A DNA stretch of 64,000 bases from Porphyra umbilicalis (GCA_002049455.2 KV918848.1:124001-188000), one strand, 5' to 3'. Positions 22,101 to 32,449 are shown, counted from the first letter of the stretch. The notes: generated by a model from the sequence alone, not told the origin. Translations and numbers: made by a program.

Positions 22101-23352
22101 GGCGCTCATGCCAGAGCTGAAGAGAGGCCACCGCAGCAATATCCGACAGTGGGGCCATGTCCAGGTGGTAGAGCCCGTTCTTACGAGTGCCGCACGTAGC
22201 AGTCTTCTCGTTCATCTTAATGGTCGTCTTACCGCCCTTGAATGACACTTCCGCCCCACGCTCCTCCATCATGCCGACCGACATGAGGTTGAAGCCCATT
22301 GTAGGAACATGGAGTACCTTCTCCAACTTGATCTTGCGCGTCTTGCCGTGAACGATGACATTGAGCACGACGGTTCCGACACCCGCCGTGGCTACGGACC
22401 CCTTGTCACCCATCGTGACGCTCCGTCCCGTGGTCGCATGGTAGTCGTCAAAGCACCCGCGCATCCAGCTCATTTGTGCAGACGCCGCAGAGTCCACAAG
22501 CCACGACTGGGAGATGTCATCGGTGTCTGCTGCATTGCCCACCAGACAGATGGCGTCGTCGCTGTCGCTACCGTCATCAGCCGCAAACGCGGCCACCTTG
22601 TCCTGTCTCTGCTTCTTGGCCTTGAGCTCTGGGCAATCGCAAGAGATGTGCCCAAACGTATGGCAGTAGTAGCACTCGATCTTGGAAAGGTCACCATGGC
22701 GGCCTTGACCTCGATAGTTGGCGCCGACGAGTGCCATGTCGCCAGTGCGATTCGTCGCCGGTGACTTGTCCGCCTGCCGCCGCTCCTCCTGAAGCAAGCG
22801 GCTCTTGACGAAGTCGAGGCTCAGCTCGTCCTCGCCCTTGGCGTCGAGAGCCACCAGCAGGTTCTCGTACTTTGACGTCAGCCCGTTGAGGACGCTCATG
22901 GCAACGTCCATCTCCGTCACCTCGCCGCCCATGGCCTTCAGGTTCTCGCCGAGGTTGCTCACGCGGTTGATATAGCCCAGCATGCCCTTGCCGACGGTCA
23001 TTTCGACGGTGTAGAACTCGCGTCGCGCCTTCAATTTGTTCATCAAACTCTTGCGCTGGAAGACACGCTGCAGCGTCGACCACATTTCCGCCGTCGTCTT
23101 GCAGCCCGACACGTGCTCGAGCTGCTCAGACCCAAGGGTGAGCCCGATGATGGCGCTCGCCTTCGTGTCTCGACGCTTCCACACCGCCAACTCGCGGGTC
23201 TCCGCGTCCGTCGGTTTGCCGTCTTTGTCAAGCATGTCGTCCAGGTCGCGCAGCGCAAGGACCATCTTAATGCGCTGACGCCACTCGTGGAAGTTCGTCT
23301 CCGTCAACTTGTTGATCTTGATGCCGCCCATGCCAGCAGCGCCTCCGTCCAT
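19177..23352 (-). pseudogene. copia-1 gag-pol polyprotein, interrupted by an insertion before the RNase H domain
   Basis: Begins at the ATG at 23352. A UBN2-like Gag (residues 10-200) is followed by a zinc knuckle C-X2-C-X4-H-X4-C (227-240), protease with DSA at Asp287, and integrase with HSDLGGP, RSDNGGEH and NGVAERLNR. The reverse transcriptase has its YVDD near residue 990, and RNase H (DANWAGDHETRRSTTG) lies at 19177-19797. The order protease-integrase-RT-RNase H is diagnostic of Ty1/copia. Up to TRPD the frame has no stop or shift. The hAT-like insertion at 19806-20046 then adds stops and separates TRPD from LAFAIGK. The precursor would otherwise supply every activity for reverse transcription and integration. 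Confidence 0.92.
19806..20046 (+). mobile_element. hAT-like non-autonomous element, 241 bp (insertion d)
   Basis: Flanked by the 8-bp duplication GTCAGGAC (19798-19805 and 20047-20054) with ends CAGGGGCTTTGGAAT and ...AAAGGCCCTG. It disrupts the copia-1 pol frame. Ends and duplication length match the other three family members in this window. The right part has a short ATATCC-rich stretch (19980-20010) also seen in the larger copies. Confidence 0.8.
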
Positions 23353-23499
23353 GATGTCTTCTTGTCGTAGCGCCCGACCTTGCCGAGCCGTGCGCCTTGA
23401 CCGTCACGTCCTTGAACCACCTTGACCTCGTCCTCTTCGCACTTGCCGCGACCGCCGCGACACCAGCTGGCACACATTGCTCTTGTCACAGCCCCGGCT

Positions 23500-23513
23500 C
23501 TGGGCCCATAACT
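23500..23513 (-). promoter_or_regulatory. copia-1 primer binding site (initiator tRNA-Met anticodon arm)
   Basis: On the minus strand the LTR is followed directly by AAGTTATGGGCCCAG. This is complementary to the anticodon loop region CTGGGCCCATAAC of eukaryotic initiator tRNA-Met rather than to a tRNA 3' end. Drosophila copia and yeast Ty5 are known to prime from such half-tRNA sequences. Confidence 0.75.
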
Positions 23514-23932
23514 TGTTGAAACGCAGTGGGGATAAGGGTTGGGGGACCACGGTGAAGTGGTTGAGTGGCTTGAGCTTGTGTGTGTGTGTGCGAACGTGCT
23601 TTTGTTGGTTGTCCTAAGGTTCGCCCGCCTCTCCCAACCGAGACCACCTCTTAAATAGTCCCCACCGGCCCAAGTGCTCCCATCTCTCGCGCCCACACCG
23701 ACGCCCACGCCCTCGCACCAAATCCAATCACTCACCAAATCAAAAGCCACAAGAGCAAAGCGAAGATCAAATCCAAAACATGCCAAAAGTAACGCCCCCA
23801 AATGACCCAACACGAATGTGTGCAACTTGACCACGTCTTGCAAGTGTACCATGTGGGGTACCATAAGGGTCACCGTCCATCATCCATCCACGAGCCGCCA
23901 GTGGAGCCGGCAACGAGCATCACAGTCCAACA
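23514..23932 (-). repeat. copia-1 5' LTR
   Basis: 419 bp; about 96-97 percent identical to 18723-19141. It should hold the promoter in the minus direction. Confidence 0.95.
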
Positions 23933-23937
23933 GGCGG

Positions 23938-24749
23938 CGCGCCGAGAGGGAGCACGCGCGCAGGCCAGTACGGCGGGACAGGAGGGACCAATGCCATGCG
24001 GGACAGGTACCGGACAGGGAGGAAGCACGCGCGCGCAGCAGACGGCGGCGAACAGGACGGGAGCACGCGCCAGCGGCAGAGGGCGGCACGCCGCGCGGGA
24101 GCGACCCGGCGCGGCGTTGCGCCGGCGCTGGCGAGGCCGCCGCTGACCGGCGGCTTTCTCTCCGTATCGAGCATGGCGCGAGGCGTGCGGCGGGCATGCC
24201 GCTGGTGGCCACGCGTCGGGAGACGAGGTGACGACGCGGCGTCGACACTGTGGACGCGGCGGCTAGGCGGCCGCGTGGGCGGCGAGGGCGACGGGGTGTC
24301 CCAACAGCCCCCCGTCATAGCTGAGCTCCAGCCGGGCGCTCGGCCGGTCACGCCAGTTCTGACCGTGGCGCAATCGACTTTGGCTCTCTGTTTCACGTGC
24401 AATAGACAACAAAATCATGGAAAAAAGAAACTCTGCCCAACGGGATAAAAAGAAATCATTGTATGTCACCTGCTGTCACTTCACGAAAGGTACGGGGCCA
24501 ATCAGTCACCGCGGTCGTTCCACACATGTGCGGTGAGGTCAGCACGAAGTTGGTCTTGCTCAGCAACATTGCGAGTCTCGCCCCAGGCGTCAAAGACGGC
24601 GGCCATGCCGCCCGCTGGCGGCTGCTCGACAGTGCTGATGTGGAGGGGCGCGTTGGCGCAGGCGTGTGCGCCGCCAGGTGCAGCTTCCCCGGCGGCAGCA
24701 CTCGACCCGACTTCCGCCCCACCACCATGTCCACTGCCGCCACCGCCAG
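23938..24749. other. Copy B region between copia-1 and transposase, expanded minisatellite
   Basis: Corresponds to 4650-5194 of copy A, but about 220 bp longer because of additional GGCGGC/GCACGCG-type units and an unmatched segment around 24120-24250. No gene is seen. Confidence 0.55.
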
Positions 24750-26105
24750 CTAGCCCACCATCAGGTCCGTTGCCGTCCTCACTCCCAGATCCCTCGTCGT
24801 CACCATCCACAGCATCAGCACCCCCCCCCCGTTAGGTCCCTCTGCGCGTCTGCGGCGGCTCAAAAAGCCCTCGCCGCGGCTCTTAACACACATGTTGCGC
24901 AGTATGCAGATCGCCTTGAAGGTTGGGACCAGCATCTTAACCGACCGATAGCGCCCAGGGTGGAGCGCGATGTGGAAGCGTTGCGTCAGGACACCGAAAA
25001 GGCGCTCCACGTCCTTGCGGACCGCCTTTTGCAGGCTGTTAAAGACCTTTTGCTCCTCAGTGGAGGGCATGGGGTGCGAGGACATGAAAAAGGCATACCG
25101 CGGGTAAATTCCATCCACCAGGTAGTACGGCAGCGTGCGACTTGTCTCGTTCAGCGTGTAGGACTGGTTGCGAGGCGGCCACCGGCCTGCCGTCGCGTCG
25201 AGGTAGAGGGGGGACTGGTGCATCACGTTGATGTCGTCGCGGCTCCCAGGTGCGCCGACGAACAGGTGCCAAATCCACAGGTCCTCGTCGCACACAGCCT
25301 CCACAACGATGCAGCGCGAGCCCTTTCGGGTCTGGTAGCTACCCGCCATACCTCTGGAACACTGGTGCCACGCCCAGTGACTGCAATCAAGCGAGCCCAT
25401 GCACCCAGGGAAGCCACGCTCCGCGTTCCGGTCTAGGATCGTCTTCAGCTCCGCATCGTTGGGCCGCCGCAGGTAGATAGACTCCCACTTAGACACGATG
25501 CATACCACCAAACACTTGACCAAAAGGAGGACGGTTGAACGGGAAAGCCGCACGTACTCAACGGCGCGGTCTGCCGCCTCCCCATACGCGAGCACACGAA
25601 AGGCAGCAACCACCTTTTGTAGAGGGTGCGCCTGCGGTTGGCCCGTAGCGTTGATACGCGGCCGGAAGAAGGGGGTGTCTTTGACCTCCGAATAGAAGCG
25701 CCGGAACCCAGCTCGCGGCACGCGAAAACGCGTCTCAAAGTGGTGCTCATTGTAGACAAGGTCTTGCCCATAGACTCCAAAGTAATCTCGCACAATGCTG
25801 TTCAGCCTGGCATTGAAGTCCCGCTGATTCTTGCGCCGACGTCCAAGAAGCGAGCCACGGTAGCGGCGACGTCGGCTCATACACCACGCACTCCCACGCA
25901 TCCGCAGCGCCAATACCGCCGCCACTTGCGCGCGCACAGCTGCGCAAATGTCCGCGCCGTCGTCCTCAGACAATAGCACGGCAATTGGGCACGGCTCGTC
26001 CTCGTGGGGCTCCATGCCCCCGGGCAAACGCGCCAAACAGCTGGTGGCGAGAGCACCGGGGCGACGTCGACGGTGGTGGCCACGCGCGGACGCCGGTGGC
26101 GGCAA
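24750..26105 (-). CDS. PIF/Harbinger DDE transposase, copy B
   Basis: 451 residues, intact, differing from copy A at about ten positions (for example Asn290 to Asp beside the NDIN block, Val133 to Gly, two Arg to Pro near 149). Asp240, Asp331 and Glu367 are all kept. Selection or recent duplication must explain why this frame stayed open while neighbouring sequence accumulated insertions. Confidence 0.85.
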   Translation of the reverse strand: MPPPASARGHHRRRRPGALATSCLARLPGGMEPHEDEPCPIAVLLSEDDGADICAAVRAQVAAVLALRMRGSAWCMSRRRRYRGSLLGRRRKNQRDFNARLNSIVRDYFGVYGQDLVYNEHHFETRFRVPRAGFRRFYSEVKDTPFFRPRINATGQPQAHPLQKVVAAFRVLAYGEAADRAVEYVRLSRSTVLLLVKCLVVCIVSKWESIYLRRPNDAELKTILDRNAERGFPGCMGSLDCSHWAWHQCSRGMAGSYQTRKGSRCIVVEAVCDEDLWIWHLFVGAPGSRDDINVMHQSPLYLDATAGRWPPRNQSYTLNETSRTLPYYLVDGIYPRYAFFMSSHPMPSTEEQKVFNSLQKAVRKDVERLFGVLTQRFHIALHPGRYRSVKMLVPTFKAICILRNMCVKSRGEGFLSRRRRAEGPNGGGVLMLWMVTTRDLGVRTATDLMVG

Positions 26106-26365
26106 GCCTTGCGGTGAGTGGCCGCAAAGGATGATGGTTGTCGCCGCCGTGGGGAGCTAGACGTGGTGCGCTACAAATAAAAGTGGGAGTGCAGGTGAAG
26201 GGAACATGCAGGAGAGGAGATGGTGCGCGGGTCGTGCTTATCAAACCGAGGGCGGTGACATGGGCAACGGACGAGGCCAAGAGATCATGCAGGAAGAGGG
26301 CGATGGCCGGAAGAGGGGGCGCGGGTTGTCATGCGGGCCGCTCGAGTGGAAACCGTGGGCGTTGC

Positions 26366-27339
26366 GGTATTCATAACGTTGCTGCAATGACCAGTGTATT
26401 GAGACCGACCAGACCCAAGCAATACAGCGAGTTCTATCGCCGTTCTGGCGAGAAAGAAAGACCTTTTGTTGAAGGGCATCCGATGGGGAGCGGGTGGTGC
26501 CCACGACGGCGACCCCGGACACATGTTGAGTTATGATAAACGAGGGCACTGGTCGATCGACCGTCCGATCACAAGCGTTCGTAATGAGTGCCGGCAGACA
26601 GATAAGACAGGCAAGCAAACAAACAATAAAAATGAAGAATGTGGCAGTACCCCCCCAAAGGGTGTGCCACAGGCCAATTCCCACAATAAAGGGGCTTTAG
26701 CCCGTCAAAGGGGCTACTTGAGGCCAATTGCCAATTGGGAGCAGAGATATGCTACATACCTCCAACGCGAGATTCGAACCGTCCCGGTGAGATCCGAGGA
26801 TGGTGAAACCCGATTGGGCGCTCGCGGCCTCTTACCGGCCCGCGCGGGCGTAACCGCCCAGGCGGCGGGAGTCGTGGGGGGCGCGCCGCCCAGTCCCGAT
26901 CGGGGGACGTGGCGGTTCGCCGTCGTCGGTCGCGACCGTCCAGCCACGCACGCGCGTGCGTGTGTGGCGAGCAGCTTGGCTGCTGGTCAGATCGACGCTT
27001 ACGCGTAGGCGCGCCCGCGCAGGCGGTTATGCGTTGGATTGTGGGCCAGGCGGCCGAGTGCCGGGTGACGAGCGTCGAGGTTAAGACCCGTCGGTTAGCG
27101 GGTGCGTTGTGCAGCACGTGCTGGGGTGATCGTCGTCGGAGCCGATGGGCGCCTGCTTCGTCGGGGTTTGACTACCCCGGCGATGAGGCGAAAGCTGGGA
27201 CGCGGATCCGTATTTTTCGGCACGGGGCCATCCAGTGTCTTCGTGCTCGTGCACAGGTTGAGTTCCGACGGCAGTGCTTGAGTGGGGGTGCTCTCCCGCG
27301 AGGTGGCAAACCGCGAGGTTACGGACCCGGTGAGTGTGG
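26366..27339 (-). repeat. gypsy copy I 3' LTR and adjoining 3' region
   Basis: Homologous to 55427-56501 (3' LTR of copy II), and its last ~400 bp to 40046-40444 (5' LTR of copy II). In all three the terminal part ends in a variant of AACGTTGTTAATACCACA. The region just inside contains GGTTCGAATCTCG, a B-box-like sequence. The start of the LTR cannot be fixed, because the only 5' LTR available is truncated. Confidence 0.65.
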
Positions 27340-27347
27340 GTTTGCGT

Positions 27348-28303
27348 CAGGGGCTTTTGAATCTGTCACTTTTCATAGAATCTGAATATACTCCAGTTGC
27401 GCTGACATGCACTCAGACTTGAGTTTTTGATCATATCATGTATCTGAAGTTGGATCTGACCTCGTCGGTCGGATTCAGAATCAGCATCATATTCGGATAT
27501 GTTATCGCTCCGATTTCGATTATAATCTGTGTACCCAGAGTGAGTATATTCCGTCCGAGGTCACTTCTGCGCAAATAGGGATCGACGCATGTACCAACGA
27601 GAGGGTGTCCAACGACGCCGCCAACACAGTCTAGCGCCAGCCAACGTACTTTTTGAGGTGGTCTCAATCTCCTGGGAAACTGGAGTGGTATGGTGTACCT
27701 GCACAATTCCAGCGTGCAAACTAAAAGCTACAATCTCGTCGTCGGACACAGAAATATTTGTGGTGCTGCGGGCAGTGCTCCCCAAGTCACGACGAGTGCT
27801 CGTCGGGGTGCAACAGTGGTCGACGCTGGAGAGTGTTGTGACAGCAAAGAGGCGCAGTTTTTTTGGGACGAGAAGCAGGGCGGCAGGGCTGCTCTTCACG
27901 CGAAGGGGATAGGATCATGCTGCGGATACCAAAACACCTTCACGTCGTGGTCCAGGCATCCCGCTCAGGTGTGCCAGACACATTTCTCTCTTGGTTGCGA
28001 AGGTCCAGCCCCTATCGCATATCCGGTAGCCAACATTGGCATCTTGTTCGCCTGCGGCGTCGCAAGGGCTGCCCCAGATCGTTGTTGTAGCGCACAGCCG
28101 ATTCCGGGAGTCGGATAAACTCAGGCAAAGTATCTCCACTCAGATTACATTATATCCTGACCTCAGAGAATTATTCAAGCACATTATAATCGTCCGTGCA
28201 TGGACAGAGTACATTAAGAATACGCAGCTACGGCATGAATATGGATATATCCGAGTATACTGTGCGGATATATCAAGCTCAACTTTATCCACCTCAGCCC
28301 CTT
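27348..28303 (+). mobile_element. hAT-like non-autonomous element, 956 bp (insertion a)
   Basis: Ends CAGGGGCTTTTGAATC at the left and CCTCAGCCCCTT at the right. The perfect 8-bp duplication GTTTGCGT lies at 27340-27347 and 28304-28311. Homologous over its length to insertion b (29664-31247) in opposite orientation. No transposase frame is present. Terminal CAGGG and an 8-bp duplication are hAT hallmarks; the subterminal parts are AT-rich. Confidence 0.82.
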
Positions 28304-28311
28304 GTTTGCGT

Positions 28312-28758
28312 TTGAAGGGAGAAGAGGCGCGCCCGGCGGCGGGGCTCAAGGGCGGCAAGTCCGAGAGGGTGGCAAGGCCGGTGGCGGCGCGTAAGGGCGG
28401 CAAGGCCGGTGGCGGCCCGCAAGGACGGCAAGGGCGGCAATGCCGGCGGCGAGAACGACGAGCCCGTTGGCGTCGGTGGCCAGCCCAGCAGCTACGCGCG
28501 GCGGCGGGAAGGGCGGCAAGGCCGGCGACGCGGGTGGTTTGCCTTGCGGTGCGTGCGCGTTGCCGGGCGGCGCGGCGGTAACTGCCGGCAGCGGGAGCGA
28601 TTTGCGCTGCGGCGCGGCGACTACGGCCGGAGGTTCGGGCGAGTTGCCTTGCGGCGCGTGCGGGTTGCCGGGCGGGGCGGCGGCAACTGACGGCGGCAAT
28701 CACGATTTACCTTTCGGCTTCGTACGGGGGAGGGAAGAATTCGCTCCCTAGTACCAGC
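28312..28758 (+). other. Gly/Lys/Arg-rich low-complexity region upstream of gene P
   Basis: Many GGC-rich units encode GGK, GGR or AAR runs, changing frame at least once. The matching part of copy II (49475-49675) keeps a continuous GGKGGKRG frame leading into P. It is probably the decayed N-terminal extension of P. Confidence 0.45.
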
Positions 28759-29663
28759 ATGGCGGACCAGGCTGCGATTGCGGTTGACGGCGGCAACGCC
28801 AATGGCGAGGCGCCTGTGGCTCACGCCGTGGAGGGTGACGGACCCGATGTTGAACGGTCCAACGACCCGGAGATGCTTTGTCAGTTTAGGTCTAGCGGCA
28901 TGATATATGCCCATGTTGGCCCAACCGAAGTGGTTGGCGGGGTTCTGGTCATCGATGACCAAGGTCTGTATGACATTTGCGTTCGCAACCGCGATCGCGC
29001 ACACACTCGGCGTCTTCACGCGCATTACAAGGCCCTGTAGGGCTTCGTCGACGTGTTGGCCGAACACGGCTCGCCCAACTATGCGGGTGACCGAGTGGCC
29101 GAGGTCCACGGCTAGCGGTTCTTTCGGAACCAGGGGCCACAGCGCCGTATATTCGAGGTCATGTCGTTTTGTAATGAAGTACTTCGGTACCAGGTGCCCT
29201 TGCACCCCTTCCACCGTTTGTTGTACACCAACGCCTTGTTGTTTTCCGTGACGGGTACCGAGACCGTCGAGGCGGCAGCCAACTAGTTTTGCCGCCTGTT
29301 GCGGAACTGACCGAAGGCCGTCTTTCTCGCGCGCTCGGTGGCCACGGACCTCGCGGTCCCGATCGGCCACAAGGCCGAATTGGCGGCGTACGTGGAGCAG
29401 CTTTCGCTGGTGGCGGCGGAGGAGAATGATGCGGTCGATGAGGATCGCAGCCCTTGCATGAGCGAGCTACCTAACCCCTTTCGGGTGCCGATGTTCGCGA
29501 CCGACCATCGCCGCGCGGCGGACACACGGTTCTTTCGCGGTCGCGGGCTGTTGCCGACAAAGTGGTCAGCCGGATTCCTCCGGGCGCCGAAGTCATTTGA
29601 CTTGTCTCTTTGGCTTCCGCCAGTCCCTGACTGGGAACGCAAGACCGATCTTTGGGTGGCGAC

Positions 29664-31247
29664 CAGGGGCTGAGGAGGATATAGTTGAGCTAGATATATC
29701 CGCACAGTATACTCGGATACATCCGTATTCATGCCGTAGCTGCGTATTCTTAATGCACTCTGTCCATGCACCGACGATTATAATGTGCCTTAACAAATCT
29801 CCGAGGGCAGGATATATTGTAATCAGAGTGGAGATACTTTACCTGAGTTTATCCGACTCCAAGAATCGTCTGCGCGCTACAACAGCATTCTGGGGCAGCC
29901 CTTGCGACGCCGCAGGCGAACAAGATGCCAATGTTGGCTACCAGCTCGGCGATAGGGACCGGACCTTCGCAACCAAGAGGGAAATGTGTCTGGCACACCA
30001 GAGCCGGATGCCCGGATCACGACGTGGAGGTTCTTGAGTATCCGCAGCATAATCTTATTCTCTTCACGTGGGAAACAGCCCTGCCCCCCTGCTTCTCGAC
30101 GCATAAAACTACGCCTCATGTTGTCACAACACCCTCCGGCGTCGACCACTGTTGCACCCCGACGAGCACTCGTCCTGAATTGAGGAGCACTGCCCGCAGC
30201 ACCACAAATATTTTGGTGTCCGATGTCGAGAATGTAGCTTTTAGTATGCACGCTGGAATTTTGCAGGTACATCATACCACTCCACTTTCCCAGGAGATTG
30301 AGACCACCTCAAGACGTACGTTGGCTGGCGCCAGACTTTGCTGGCGGCGTCGTTGGACAACTTCTCGTTGGTACATGGGCCGATCCCAACTTGTGCAGAA
30401 ACGTCCTCGGACGGAGTCTACTCACTCTATGGTGCGTGTCCCAAAAATGAGACATGCGATTTCTCTGAAGGACTGACACATCACTGCACGGGGGCAGGAG
30501 GGGTGGGGTACGAGATAACTCTCGACTGGCTTCCATGGAAAGAGTCTCTCCCGACGCGTTCTTGGCTGACAACTCGTTAGTACCCGCCTGTGGGCACTGT
30601 TCTGTGGACCTCTGAGATAGCCCCGATCTTGGAGCCAGTCTTTTTCAGGTTCTTGGGGTTACAGGTTTGCAACGCCAAAGCTCATGTGCTAACTGGAGCT
30701 TCGATGAGGGGTGTCCCAAATCGTCTTTTCATCACAGGGGGCTACATGGGGGTCTTTTTCACGTTTTTATTGGTAAGGTCGTGCCCTTTTCTTTGTGCAC
30801 GAACTGTCAGCACATGCCTGCTCTAGTATCCTTGCATTTGATTGGGGCGCGTGATCGTCACCGGTCGAATCTGCAATGAATGACACTTTCCCCCATGACA
30901 CGTCAGGAGGGGCCGCCTCTGTTTACTCTGTCAGGGGCCGTTCTGGGAGCACAGTGGGACCGAGCGGGTGACATTACATTATCGGACCGTTGCAGAAGGC
31001 CAGTGGGCCGGGAAAAACAGAAAAAACCGCGATGTCTCATTTTTGGGACACGCACCATAGGTACACAGAGTATAATCGAAATCAGAGCGATAACATGTCC
31101 GAATATAATGCTGATCCTTACTCTGACCGACGAAATCAGATCCGAATCCAGATACATGACATCATCAAAAACTCAAATCTGAGTGCATGTCAGCGCAAGT
31201 GGAGTATATTCTGATTCTATGAAAAGTGACAGATTCAAAAGCCCCTG
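29664..31247 (-). mobile_element. hAT-like non-autonomous element with nested MITE (insertion b)
   Basis: Duplication GTGGCGAC at 29656-29663 and 31248-31255. Ends CAGGGGCTGAGGAGG and ...AAAAGCCCCTG. After subtraction of the 628-bp nested MITE and its TA, 954 bp remain, equal in size to insertion a and homologous to it in inverted orientation. It splits gene P between the LWVATRG and VATPMLV codons. Confidence 0.85.
30430..31057. mobile_element. Tc1/mariner-like MITE, 628 bp
   Basis: Perfect 26-bp terminal inverted repeats starting TGGTGCGTGTCCCAAAAATG, with TA at 30428-30429 and at 31058-31059. Insertion a has the uninterrupted sequence at the matching place (about 27535), which proves the insertion. 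No transposase frame is present, so it is non-autonomous. The TA target and 26-bp repeats point to Tc1/mariner. Confidence 0.9.
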
Positions 31248-32449
31248 GTGGCGACCCCGATGTTGGTGTCGTACCTGGCGGACTCGTTGCGAAACGAATA
31301 TAGCTTTGCCTGGCAGATTGTGTACTCGGAATACTACTGCAATCTGATGGCGGCTTGGGTTCGCACACTTTAAGAGGACGTGGTCTTTGTCCGTCTCGAC
31401 AAGAAGACACTTCGTCACTTTCATGTCCTGGACACGTCCAAACTGCGTGAGGCGCCTGACGGCGAGGCGGCACATGACTTTTATGGCAAGATGCGCCTCG
31501 CAATGGACGTGTTCCCTTGGGAGGTCGTACTCAAGGACGTGGTTTGTCGAGAACAAGACACCGGCGAGGCGCGACAGGTGCGCGTGACGGTCGAGGAGAC
31601 CAACGAGTTCGGCTTTTGCCTTCGACACGCGTATGTGGATTTAGACTGGGCACCTGACACGAACGCGCCTGCCCATGAGGCACCGGTTCCTTCGAGTCAC
31701 CTTGAGGTGTGGCGTCTCGGTCGGCAGACACATCCGGGAGGAGCTTATGCCGTCAGTGGCGACCGTCGTGGTTACCACTGTCCGCGTTCGCCACGTCGCG
31801 ATCGCTCGCGGTCGCCGCATCGAGATCACCCGCGGTCAACATCGCCGCCCAGGGCCATCGAGGCCACTTGGCCGAGGCGTGCCTCTTCTTTCGCGGCGGT
31901 TGCTTTGTTTGTTTGGCGCGCGTGCGCGACGTGCGCCTTCGCGCGCCCTGTGGGGCTGCTGTTTCAGTGGTGGCGCACGCCTGGGTGGACCAAGTGACTG
32001 GCTTGCGCCGTGCTGTGGAGCGGGCGGACGGGCGAGGGGTTGAGTCGGCCTTGGCCAATACTGGGCAGGCCGCGGCTCGCGCCGTCGACGGCGATGCCAA
32101 CTACGAGGGCTTTGCGCAGCACCGTGAGGCTGTTCAGCCGGAGGAGGCGGCGGCTCCGACGCGCTTCAACGCTCAGAGGGTTCTAGGGCGTCGAGCTCAT
32201 GCGGAAGGGGGGCCATTAGGTAGGACCCCGCCCTCGGCACGAAATACGCGTGCGCATAGCGTGTCCCCAGAGTCGGGAGCCAGCGTTGGCTCTCGCCACC
32301 CTTGTCGTCGAAACTCGCGTCGTAGTGATGAGGAGGAGCAGTAGCGGGGTTCAATGTAAAGACACGTGCTCGGCTGATCCTGGCGGGATGGGGTGCCAAT
32401 GTCTGGGGCTTGCCGCTGTAAGGTGTTGATGTTTCTTCGTCTTGTAATT

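Larger units (their letters stand above)
18723..23932 (-). mobile_element. Ty1/copia LTR retrotransposon copia-1, full length
   Basis: 5210 bp, minus orientation. LTRs of 419 bp at 23514-23932 (5') and 18723-19141 (3') differ at about 14 positions. Each starts TGTTGGACTGTGATG and ends CGTTTCAACA. The target duplication GGCGG lies at 18718-18722 and 23933-23937, and copy A of the host element has the empty site near 4643. The primer site follows the 5' LTR and the polypurine tract AAGGAGGAG precedes the 3' LTR. One gag-pol frame spans the interior and is interrupted only by a 241-bp hAT-like insertion. Confidence 0.95.
13734..26365. mobile_element. PIF/Harbinger DNA transposon, copy B, with nested insertions
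   Basis: Same order as copy A: 5' region, ORF1 at about 16891-18078 (+), transposase at 24750-26105 (-). Removing copia-1 (5215 bp with one target duplication), the TRIM (333 bp) and extra minisatellite units leaves about 6.9 kb, matching copy A. The right edge is abutted by the gypsy LTR at 26366. Comparison with copy A proves the nested elements arrived after the copies separated. Confidence 0.75.
28759..31997 (+). pseudogene. Unidentified protein P, antisense gene of gypsy copy I
   Basis: I do not recognise the family. From ATG 28759 one frame runs to the insertion at 29664 and resumes after it at 31256, ending at TGA 31995-31997. Stops at 29038, about 29113, 29284, 29311 and 31371 break it. 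Features: DPEMLCQFR, YAHVGP, a middle part with HPFHRLLYTNALLF, HRRAADTRFFRGRGLLP, LDKKTLRHFHVLDTSKL, then a C-terminal tail rich in Arg-Ser dipeptides (RDRSRSPHRDH). The same protein lies antisense in gypsy copy II with different stops, so it was coding before the copies diverged. Position between pol and the 3' LTR, on the opposite strand, recalls antisense genes of some plant gypsy elements such as Grande. No function is claimed. Confidence 0.6.

Noticed and set aside
27348-28303. Mutator-like (9-10-bp duplication) or P-like assignment for the CAGGG elements
   Set aside because: Assigning the flanking G and C to the element ends gives perfect 8-bp duplications in all four cases and CAGGG termini, which fit hAT best. 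The absence of a transposase keeps this provisional.
27348-31247. Reading insertions a and b as the ~1-kb terminal inverted repeats of one 3.9-kb transposon
   Set aside because: Each insertion has its own 8-bp duplication (GTTTGCGT and GTGGCGAC), and gene P sequence lies between and beyond them as in copy II. They are two independent insertions.
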